In this document: piece after piece, positions 1 to 5,883 of the stretch
Position numbering within the stretch: position 1 is the stretch's first letter
How the letters are laid out: each line of letters opens with the position of its first letter
NCBI GenBank assembly: GCA_944391635.1
Contig: CALXUL010000127.1
Span: forward strand, 1 to 6,237
DNA length: 6,237 nt
From: an uncultured Clostridia bacterium
GTDB taxonomy: Bacteria; Bacillota; Clostridia; UBA1381
Direction: 5' to 3'
Position numbers and translations under genes: made by a program
The notes under the pieces: generated by a model
Database searches by the model: none
What the model was told of the DNA's origin: nothing
Seen by the model: the letters and a program-made list of their open reading frames with translations, nothing else

Positions 1-10
1 ACAATATTGT
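1..10. repeat. 10-bp perfect palindrome, possible operator
   Basis: ACAATATTGT reads the same on both strands. It sits about 10-20 nt downstream of the predicted start of the leftward transcript, where a repressor could act. It is short and AT-rich and is cut by the window edge, so a longer symmetry cannot be judged. The regulatory role is only a suggestion. Confidence 0.25.
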
Positions 11-26
11 GCATATTTATATTATT

Positions 27-55
27 ATTATAAACTAACAAGCGAAATTTGTCAA
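27..55 (-). promoter_or_regulatory. Divergent sigma-A type promoter, perfect consensus, firing leftward
   Basis: Read on the minus strand, TTGACA (55 down to 50) is followed by exactly 17 nt and then TATAAT (32 down to 27). Both hexamers match the housekeeping consensus at every base and the spacing is ideal. Transcription would start near position 20 and run out of the left edge, so the gene served is not in this window. The surrounding DNA is AT-rich, which makes chance -10 matches common, but a full 12 of 12 match at optimal spacing is unlikely by chance. A 10-bp palindrome lies just downstream (1-10), and an inverted repeat has one arm on the -35. Confidence 0.72.
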
Positions 56-80
56 CTATTTCATAGAAAATGTTTGACAA
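49..80. repeat. 7-bp inverted repeat around the divergent -35 region
   Basis: TTGTCAA (49-55) and TTGACAA (74-80) are exact reverse complements separated by 18 nt. The left arm contains the whole -35 hexamer of the leftward promoter. The right arm looks like a rightward -35 but has no matching -10. The pair could be a regulator site or a coincidence of two consensus-like hexamers. Confidence 0.25.
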
Positions 81-109
81 TAGTAACAAATATTTTACAA
101 AAAAAACAC

Positions 110-138
110 TTGAAATCAGATGGATTATATGTTATAAT
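110..138 (+). promoter_or_regulatory. Promoter of the pheST operon (extended -10)
   Basis: TTGAAA (110-115) and TATAAT (133-138) are separated by 17 nt. A TG one base upstream of the -10 (130-131) gives the extended motif TGnTATAAT. Transcription should begin near 145, about a dozen nucleotides before the first helix of the T-box leader. The -35 has one mismatch to consensus and the -10 none. This is the only good rightward promoter before the operon and its placement relative to the leader supports it. Confidence 0.82.
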
Positions 139-144
139 TAGTTA

Positions 145-414
145 ATCTTTAATAAAAGCTGTGATGAAAGCAAGTAGTGCATATATCCCATTAGAGAGCA
201 GCGGTCACTGGCTGTAAGCCGCTGCGGTAAGTGTATGTTATCGAAATTTCCTTTCGGAGCTGTGTCGGTGAAGCTTTTTTGTGTGTAGTCGGCATCGTAT
301 GTGTGCGGCACGTTAGTCCGTTTTTTAATGAGTGCCCGGATTTCCGGGAAATTGGGTGGTACCACGGAGCAATTTGCTTCGTCCCTTTGTTCTGCAAGGG
401 GACGAAGTTTTTTT
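145..414 (+). promoter_or_regulatory. T-box riboswitch leader, tRNA-Phe responsive
   Basis: This untranslated leader binds uncharged tRNA and controls read-through into pheST. Stem I starts with AGCT (157-160) pairing with 258-261. A kink-turn-like internal loop (GTGAT / GG) follows, then GAAAG (166-170) pairs with CTTTC (251-255). The specifier loop has AGTA (173-176) opposite GAA (243-245) and then TTTC (247-250), which gives Phe codons TTT or TTC depending on register. The distal arm is a perfect 7-bp helix, 198-204 with 219-225. Stem III is CCGGG-type, 335-339 with 344-348. In the antiterminator, GGG (354-356) pairs with 383-385, the bulge TGGTACC (357-363) carries UGGU, and 364-370 pairs with 376-382. 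The UGGU bulge complements an ACCA acceptor end, meaning discriminator A, as expected for tRNA-Phe. Stem II, within about 262-334, could not be resolved by eye. Confidence 0.95.
377..414 (+). terminator. T-box attenuator terminator
   Basis: Bases 377-389 pair with 395-407 in a 13-bp stem with one G-U pair and a 5-nt loop, followed directly by seven T residues (408-414). Its 5' arm shares 377-385 with the antiterminator, so the two folds exclude each other. Charged tRNA-Phe favours this hairpin and stops transcription before pheS. Uncharged tRNA stabilises the antiterminator instead. Confidence 0.95.
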
Positions 415-435
415 GTTCCCAATTCATATATATCG

Positions 436-444
436 AAGGAGGAG
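436..444 (+). promoter_or_regulatory. Strong ribosome binding site that fixes the TTG start of pheS
   Basis: AAGGAGGAG is a near-complete match to the anti-Shine-Dalgarno sequence. It ends 6 nt before the TTG at 451, with the GGAGG core 8 nt from the codon. No ATG or GTG in the pheS frame lies at a suitable distance, so it sets the start at TTG. Confidence 0.9.
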
Positions 445-450
445 AAAAAA

Positions 451-1470
451 TTGAAAGACAAGCTTTCAAAAATCAAACAGGCTGCTTCCTTAGAACTTGA
501 AGCAGCAGCTAATCTTGAAACCCTCGAAAACATCCGCATAAAGTATCTTGGAAAAAAAGGGGAATTGACCGCAGTTTTAAAGGGCATGGGTGCATTATCT
601 GCTGAAGAACGCCCGCAAATTGGCGCTTTAGCAAATGAAATCCGCACATACATTGAACAGGAACTTGACAACAAAAAATCTCAAATCTCAAAAGAACTTA
701 CAAGACAGCGTCTTGAAAAAGAAGTTATTGACGTCACCATGCCAGGCAAAAAACAGCCTACCGGCAGCCTACACCCCCTTACAAAGGTTTTGGATAATAT
801 TAAAGATATTGCTGTTGGAATGGGGTTTGAAATCGCAGAAGGTCCGGAAGTTGAACTTGACTACTACAACTTTGAGGCTCTAAATATCCCCAAAAACCAT
901 CCTGCTCGTGATACACAGGATACATTCTATGTCAGCGACAATGTAGTTCTTCGCACACAAACTTCCCCTATGCAGATACGCGTTATGGAAAATAAAAAAC
1001 CTCCTATCCGTATCATCGCGCCGGGCAGAGTTTATCGTTCTGATGCTGTTGACGCAACTCATTCACCTGTTTTCCATCAAATCGAGGGGCTTGTTGTTGA
1101 CAAAGGTATAACCATGGCCGATTTAAAAGGCACTCTTGAAGCTTTTATTAAATCATTATATGGTCAAAACAGCAAGATTCGTTTTAGACCTCACCACTTC
1201 CCCTTTACCGAGCCATCTGCTGAGGTTGATATAGCCTGCTTTGTCTGCGGCGGCGAAGGGTGCCGGGTATGTAAGGGCGAGGGCTGGATTGAAATTCTCG
1301 GCTGCGGTATGGTACATCCTAAAGTTCTTAAGACATGCGGTATCGACCCGGAAGTTTATTCAGGATTCGCATTCGGGTTTGGTCTTGAGCGTATAACTAT
1401 GGGCAGATATGATATTGATGACCTTCGTCTTTTCTTTGAAAATGACGTTAGATTTCTCAAACAATTCTGA
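451..1470 (+). CDS. pheS: Phenylalanine--tRNA ligase alpha subunit (PheS)
   Basis: Catalytic subunit of the cytoplasmic alpha2-beta2 phenylalanyl-tRNA synthetase, which attaches Phe to tRNA-Phe using ATP. The product is 339 aa, normal for the family. Residues about 1-85 form the N-terminal coiled-coil arm that contacts tRNA, and about 100-339 the class II catalytic core. Visible signatures are GPEVELDYYNFEALNIP (131-147), HPARDTQDTFY (150-160), RTQTSPMQ (168-175), class II motif 2 GRVYRSDAVDATHSPVFHQIEG (starting at 192) and motif 3 FGFGLERITMGRYDI (308-322). Ala307 aligns with the E. coli Ala294 that shapes the Phe pocket. A four-cysteine CxxC-x4-CxxC insert (C263, C266, C271, C274) is typical of Firmicute PheS and could bind zinc. 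The start is TTG, chosen for the strong ribosome binding site. An in-frame ATG at 301 would translate the T-box and is wrong. pheT begins 21 nt after the stop. Confidence 0.98.
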   Translation: MKDKLSKIKQAASLELEAAANLETLENIRIKYLGKKGELTAVLKGMGALSAEERPQIGALANEIRTYIEQELDNKKSQISKELTRQRLEKEVIDVTMPGKKQPTGSLHPLTKVLDNIKDIAVGMGFEIAEGPEVELDYYNFEALNIPKNHPARDTQDTFYVSDNVVLRTQTSPMQIRVMENKKPPIRIIAPGRVYRSDAVDATHSPVFHQIEGLVVDKGITMADLKGTLEAFIKSLYGQNSKIRFRPHHFPFTEPSAEVDIACFVCGGEGCRVCKGEGWIEILGCGMVHPKVLKTCGIDPEVYSGFAFGFGLERITMGRYDIDDLRLFFENDVRFLKQF

Positions 1471-1491
1471 TTTTAGGAGGTAATTACCGTT

Positions 1492-3867
1492 ATGAAAATT
1501 CCAATGAGCTGGCTTAACGATTATACCGACATTTCCGGTGTAACGCCTAAAGAATATGATAATATAATGACTATGACAGGCTCAAAAGTTGAGGCTGTAG
1601 AATTTTTAGGAAAAGATATAGACCGCGTTGTTTGCGGAAAAATCCTTTCTATAACCGAGCATCCAGATTCTGACCATCTTGTAATTTGTATGGTTGACGT
1701 TGGAGATGAAACTTTGCAGATAGTAACCGGCGCTCCTAACGTAAAGGAGGGGCAGGTTATTCCTGTTGCGCTTGACGGTTCTACCCTTCCAGGTGGTGTT
1801 CATATAAAAAAAGGTAAACTTAGAGGTGTTGAATCTAACGGCATGCTTTGCTCGCATGATGAGTTAGGGCTTACACCTGCTGATCTTGGGTATGAGCCGG
1901 AATATGGTATTCTTGTTCTGCCGGAGGATACTGTAATTGGTACAGATATTAAAGAAATTTTCGGGCTTAATGAAAATGTTGTTGAATTTGAAATAACATC
2001 AAACCGTCCTGACTGTTTCAGTGTTATTGGTCTTGCACGCGAAACTGCTGTTTCTTTCGGCAAACCGTTTTCTGTCAAAAAGCCTGTATATAATGAAAAC
2101 AATGAAAATGTCGCTGACTCCTTAAGTGTAGAAGTTCAAAACAGCAAAAAGGCCCTCAGATACTCCGCAAAAATGGTTAAAAACGTTAAAATAGGTCCAA
2201 GTCCTAAGTGGCTTGCCGCAAGATTAAGAGCCTGCGGCGTAAGGTCTATTAACAATATTGTTGATATAACAAATTATATCCTACTTGAATACGGTCAGCC
2301 AATGCACGCATTTGACTTGCGTGACCTTGACGGAAACAAAATTATTGTAAGAAACGCAGACCCCAGCGAAAAAATTACTACTCTTGATGAACAAGCGCAT
2401 GTTCTTACAGAAAATGACCTTGTAATCGCTGACAGCAGCAAAGCTGTTGCAATTGCCGGCGTTATGGGCGGATTTAACTCAGAAGTTAAGCCTGATACGA
2501 CCTGTGTAGTATTTGAATCTGCAACCTTTGACGCCGCAAGCGTACGTCTTACTGCACAGCGCTGCGGCATGCGTACCGAAGCTTCATCACGGTATGAAAA
2601 GGGGCTTGATCCAAGCAATACAATCCCTGCTCTTGACAGAGCTTGTGAGCTTGTTTGCGAACTTGGCTGCGGTGAAATTGTCGGAGGTCTTATAGATATT
2701 AAGGGCGAAATTGTTCCTCCTGTTTCTATGACACTAAGACCTGAAAAAATCAACGCATTTTTAGGTACAGACATAAGTGTATCAGACATGTGCGATACAC
2801 TTGAAAAGCTTGAATTTACTGTTGACAGGTCAACGCTTTTAATTACTGCTCCTTCTTTCCGCCCCGACATTCAATGCGAGGCAGATGTCAGTGAAGAAAT
2901 TGCACGTTTTTACGGATACGACAAAATACCTACTACCCTTTTAAAAGGAGAAGCAACTGTCGGAAAACGCACCAGGCTGCAAAAACTCCGTGATAAAATT
3001 AACGCTCAGCTTTCTTCAAGCGGATTATGCGAAATATGCACATACACTTTCACATCTCCCTCATGCTTTTCAAAGCTTAGGATACCCGAGGACAGCCCGC
3101 TTAGAAAAACTGTGATAATAAGTAATCCCCTCGGTGAAGACACTTCCATCATGCGCACAACAACTCTATCTGCAATGCTTGATGCGCTTGCATATAATTA
3201 CAGCCACAAAAACGAAAGTGTCGGTCTTTTTGAAATCGGAAAAATATATCTTCCAGGCAATAATGTCCTTCCAGACGAGCCGGAAAAAATTACATTAGGT
3301 ATGTACGGTAAGATTGATTTTTACGATTTGAAGGGCAAAGTTGAAGCTTTGTTTGACACAATTGGCGTATATGCAGATTATGAGCCTGAAACAGGCAACC
3401 CAACCTTCCACCCAGGAAGATGTGCAAAAGTTATTATTAACGGTGAATATGCAGGCGTGCTTGGGGAAATTCATCCTGAAGTTTTATCAGCATACAGTAT
3501 TGATACGCCCTGTTATATAGCCGAAATTGATCTTTTAAAGGCATATCAGGCATCAGGAAACGCTGTTAAATACAAGAAACTTCCGCGTTTTCCTGCCGCA
3601 GAACGCGATATCGCTATGATTGTTGACAAAACCATACCTGTTGCACAGCTTGAAAAAACTATTAAGAAAGCCTCTGGAAACCTTCTTGATACACTTAAAT
3701 TATTTGACGTCTATGAGGGTTCTCAGATTCCTGAAGGCAAAAAGAGCGTAGCTTATGCAATTTCTTTCCGTGCGCCTGACCGAAGCCTTACAAATGACGA
3801 AGTTACAAAAATATTTAATAAGATTGTAAAAGACCTTGAATACAAAAACGGAGCACAACTGCGATGA
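1492..3867 (+). CDS. pheT: Phenylalanine--tRNA ligase beta subunit (PheT)
   Basis: Beta subunit of phenylalanyl-tRNA synthetase. It binds tRNA-Phe and hydrolyses mischarged Tyr-tRNA-Phe. The length of 791 aa is normal. Domains in order: N-terminal segment MKIPMSWLNDY; EMAP/OB-type tRNA-binding domain about 40-150 (HPDSDHLVICMVDVG, then VTGAPNV); B3/4 editing domain about 210-385; B5 domain about 405-480 (PSFRPDIQCEADVSEEIAR); catalytic-like core about 490-690; and the C-terminal anticodon-binding FDX-ACB domain about 697-790 (LPRFPAAERDIAMIVD). In the editing domain, H272 (QPMHAFD), E342 (FESATF) and T362/A364 (RTEAS) sit where known editing residues lie, so proofreading looks intact. A loop near 600-612 is short compared with longer homologues. 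The ribosome binding site AGGAGG (1475-1480) lies 11 nt before ATG. The stop overlaps the next start as ATGA. Confidence 0.98.
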   Translation: MKIPMSWLNDYTDISGVTPKEYDNIMTMTGSKVEAVEFLGKDIDRVVCGKILSITEHPDSDHLVICMVDVGDETLQIVTGAPNVKEGQVIPVALDGSTLPGGVHIKKGKLRGVESNGMLCSHDELGLTPADLGYEPEYGILVLPEDTVIGTDIKEIFGLNENVVEFEITSNRPDCFSVIGLARETAVSFGKPFSVKKPVYNENNENVADSLSVEVQNSKKALRYSAKMVKNVKIGPSPKWLAARLRACGVRSINNIVDITNYILLEYGQPMHAFDLRDLDGNKIIVRNADPSEKITTLDEQAHVLTENDLVIADSSKAVAIAGVMGGFNSEVKPDTTCVVFESATFDAASVRLTAQRCGMRTEASSRYEKGLDPSNTIPALDRACELVCELGCGEIVGGLIDIKGEIVPPVSMTLRPEKINAFLGTDISVSDMCDTLEKLEFTVDRSTLLITAPSFRPDIQCEADVSEEIARFYGYDKIPTTLLKGEATVGKRTRLQKLRDKINAQLSSSGLCEICTYTFTSPSCFSKLRIPEDSPLRKTVIISNPLGEDTSIMRTTTLSAMLDALAYNYSHKNESVGLFEIGKIYLPGNNVLPDEPEKITLGMYGKIDFYDLKGKVEALFDTIGVYADYEPETGNPTFHPGRCAKVIINGEYAGVLGEIHPEVLSAYSIDTPCYIAEIDLLKAYQASGNAVKYKKLPRFPAAERDIAMIVDKTIPVAQLEKTIKKASGNLLDTLKLFDVYEGSQIPEGKKSVAYAISFRAPDRSLTNDEVTKIFNKIVKDLEYKNGAQLR

Positions 3868-5237
3868 ACAATAATACCTCTTGGGTAAACAGTTCGGTAT
3901 TCTATCATATTTATCCGCTCGGTTTCTGCGGAGCGGATAGAATTCATACCGATAATACGGTTAATCATTCAATACTAAAAATTATTGACTGGATTAAACA
4001 TTTTAAAAAGCTTAATATTAACGCACTCTATTTAGGACCTGTTTTCGAGTCATCATCACACGGTTATGATACCCGCAATTATGAAAAAATCGACACAAGA
4101 CTCGGTGATGAAGAAGACCTAAAAAAGGTTTCAGAAAAGCTCCACGACTCTGGAATCAGGTTGGTTTTAGACGGTGTTTTTAACCACGTTGGACGGGAAT
4201 TTTTCGCTTTTTCAGATGTTATAAAAAACAAGCAAAATTCCCCTTACTGTGATTGGTTCGTAAACCTTAACTTTAACGGTCAAAGCCCTTTTGGCGACCC
4301 GTTTTGGTATGAAGGCTGGGAGGGACATTATGAACTTGTCAAGCTAAACCTTAAAAACCCTGCTGTTTCAGATTATCTTATTAATGCTGTCCTTGGCTGG
4401 ATAGATAAATTTGACATTGACGGTTTAAGGCTTGACGTGGCATATATGCTTGACCAAGATTTTATACGAACGCTGTCACAATCTGTAAAAACTGTCAAAC
4501 CGAATTTCTGGCTTATGGGCGAGGTTATACACGGTAATTACGCAATGTACGTAGGCGACGGACTTCTTGATTCTGTTACCAATTATGAGTGCTATAAAGG
4601 TCTGTACTCGTCACACAATGACAAAAATTATTTTGAAATTGCACACTCTATTATACGTCAGTTCGGAGACGGCGGCAATGGCGGTATCTATAACGGTATG
4701 ACAACATATAATTTTGTAGATAATCATGATGTTACAAGACTTGCCTCTATTTTAAGAAATAAAGCCGACATAAATAATGTCTACACCCTTCTTTTTACAA
4801 TGCCCGGAGTGCCATCCGTATATTACGGAAGCGAGTTTGCAATCGAAGGTGTAAAAGAGAAAAACGGGTCGGATGATGTGCTGCGTCCTGAGCTTAAACT
4901 CTCCGATTTCGACGATAATACTGAGCTTTGCAGGCATATTGCAGCGCTTTCAAAAATGAAAAAGACGCTTCCGGCATTATCTGACGGATATTTCAAACAA
5001 ATTCTGCTGCAAAACAGGGTATTCGCTTTTATGCGCAAAAACAGCACAAACGAAGTTTTTGTAGCATTAAATATTGATGAAACAGAGGCTTCTGTTACTC
5101 TCCCCTGCTCTTATGACTTAATTGATGCAGAAACAAAAGAAATATTTAAAAGTGTTGACTCCAAAGTTGTTGTAAATATACCCGTTTCATCAGGGCGTGT
5201 TCTTTATGACCTGGCATTAGCGGAGGGCATAAAATAA
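3864..5237 (+). CDS. GH13 alpha-amylase-family glycosidase, cytoplasmic
   Basis: Glycoside hydrolase of family 13 (457 aa), expected to hydrolyse alpha-glucosidic bonds in maltodextrins or related glucans inside the cell. No signal peptide is visible. The (beta/alpha)8 barrel spans about 10-365 and carries the family motifs: HGYDTRNYEKID (66-77), region I DGVFNH (103-108), region V-like LVKLNLKNP (158-166), region II GLRLDVA (187-193), region III MGEVIHG (218-224) and region IV FVDNHDVTR (284-292). The predicted triad is nucleophile D191, acid/base E220 and D289. A small beta-sandwich domain follows at about 370-457. The KLN..NP segment recalls the MPKLN signature of neopullulanase and cyclomaltodextrinase types, but the N-terminal CBM34 domain usual in those is absent. 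The exact substrate is therefore unknown, and a transglycosylase is possible. ATG overlaps the pheT stop by 4 nt, with a modest GGAG at 3850-3853, which suggests translational coupling. Confidence 0.93.
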   Translation: MNNNTSWVNSSVFYHIYPLGFCGADRIHTDNTVNHSILKIIDWIKHFKKLNINALYLGPVFESSSHGYDTRNYEKIDTRLGDEEDLKKVSEKLHDSGIRLVLDGVFNHVGREFFAFSDVIKNKQNSPYCDWFVNLNFNGQSPFGDPFWYEGWEGHYELVKLNLKNPAVSDYLINAVLGWIDKFDIDGLRLDVAYMLDQDFIRTLSQSVKTVKPNFWLMGEVIHGNYAMYVGDGLLDSVTNYECYKGLYSSHNDKNYFEIAHSIIRQFGDGGNGGIYNGMTTYNFVDNHDVTRLASILRNKADINNVYTLLFTMPGVPSVYYGSEFAIEGVKEKNGSDDVLRPELKLSDFDDNTELCRHIAALSKMKKTLPALSDGYFKQILLQNRVFAFMRKNSTNEVFVALNIDETEASVTLPCSYDLIDAETKEIFKSVDSKVVVNIPVSSGRVLYDLALAEGIK

Positions 5238-5238
5238 A

Positions 5239-5865
5239 ATGGATTTTGTAGCTATTGATTTTGAAACCGCATCCGCGTCAAGAACCAGCGCATGCAGTAT
5301 AGGTATTTGTGAAGTTAAAAATAACCGAATATTTAAAAGAGAATCAATGCTCATTCGTCCGGAACCACTCGAATTTAACGAATACAATGTAAAAATACAT
5401 GGTATAACTCCGGACATGGTTTGTGACAAACCGTCATTTGCTGAGCTATGGGGTAAAATCAAACCACATATAGAAGGAAAGACGGTAGTTGCACACAATG
5501 CCAGCTTTGATATAAGCGTGCTTTGCAGGACTTTAGAATATTACGGTATTGAGTTTCCGGTTTTTGATTATATATGCACAGTAAAACTTTCTCAAAAAGC
5601 TTATCCGGAATATGAAAGCCATCGCTTAAACGCAATGGCTGATGCTTTCGGTATATGCTTTTCGCACCATGACGCGTGCGATGACGCTTATGCCTGCGCA
5701 AAAATTCTTTTACATATTCTTAAAGAGTTTAACGCAAATTCTGCTGAAGAATTAAAAGAACTTTTTAATATTAAAATCGGGCATATATACCCTGGATATT
5801 CCCTAACAAAAACAAAAAAAGAAAAAAGAGCTCTTAATTTAAAAAATGCGTCCATTGTAAAATGA
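5239..5865 (+). CDS. DEDDh-type 3'-5' exonuclease (DnaQ / Pol III epsilon-like)
   Basis: Small exonuclease of the RNase T/DnaQ superfamily (208 aa), expected to remove nucleotides from 3' ends with two metal ions. The fold spans about 1-165 and all active-site residues are present: ExoI DFE (D7, E9) in VAIDFETAS, ExoII AHNASFD (85-91, D91), and ExoIII HDACDDA (144-150, H144 and D149), with the usual HRLNAMADAFGI (128-139) before it. A tail with IGHIYPGYS (180-188) resembles that of stand-alone epsilon-like exonucleases. It ends in a lysine-rich stretch (about 191-202) and no BRCT domain follows. The gene starts 1 nt after the glycosidase stop, with GGAGGG at 5222-5227, 11 nt from ATG. It is unlikely to be the replicative epsilon subunit, because Firmicutes usually proofread with PolC. 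A DNA repair or RNA processing role is inferred only from the family. Confidence 0.92.
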   Translation: MDFVAIDFETASASRTSACSIGICEVKNNRIFKRESMLIRPEPLEFNEYNVKIHGITPDMVCDKPSFAELWGKIKPHIEGKTVVAHNASFDISVLCRTLEYYGIEFPVFDYICTVKLSQKAYPEYESHRLNAMADAFGICFSHHDACDDAYACAKILLHILKEFNANSAEELKELFNIKIGHIYPGYSLTKTKKEKRALNLKNASIVK

Positions 5866-5876
5866 ACGCATTTTTT
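5841..5876. terminator. Bidirectional intrinsic terminator between convergent genes
   Basis: Bases 5841-5851 pair with 5866-5876, then after one C/A mismatch 5853-5856 pair with 5861-5864, closing a GTAA loop (5857-5860). The right arm ends in six T residues followed by ATTT. The left arm begins with six A residues, which become a T tract on the minus strand. It should therefore end both the pheST operon and the convergent membrane protein gene, whose stop lies 7 nt away. The exonuclease stop TGA (5863-5865) lies inside the right arm. Confidence 0.92.
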
Positions 5877-5883
5877 ATTTTAC

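Noticed and set aside
74..79. A perfect TTGACA on the plus strand, a possible second rightward promoter.
   Set aside because: No reasonable -10 lies 16-18 nt downstream. The TTGAAA/TGTTATAAT pair at 110-138 is far better.
263..274. Cysteine cluster in PheS (protein residues 263-274) as a possible novel zinc module.
   Set aside because: The same CxxC-x4-CxxC insert is known in PheS of Bacillus and many other Firmicutes, so it is not new here.
231..500. An 89-codon plus-strand open frame in the leader, possible leader peptide.
   Set aside because: It lies across the specifier helix, antiterminator and terminator, has no ribosome binding site, and runs out of frame into pheS. T-box control does not need a leader peptide.
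138..674. A 178-codon minus-strand open frame opposite the T-box leader and the start of pheS.
   Set aside because: It overlaps the promoter, the structured leader and a certain pheS gene, and its sequence shows no recognisable domain. It is a by-product of the other strand.
2295..2870. A 191-codon minus-strand open frame inside pheT.
   Set aside because: It lies wholly within the B3/4 and B5 coding region of pheT, which has clear conserved motifs, and shows only low-complexity Ser/Arg-rich sequence.
5239..5865. The exonuclease together with the ECF-like gene as a possible defence or mobile module.
   Set aside because: There is no toxin, helicase, integrase, repeat array or att-like site nearby, base composition looks even across the window, and the genes converge on a shared terminator rather than forming one unit.
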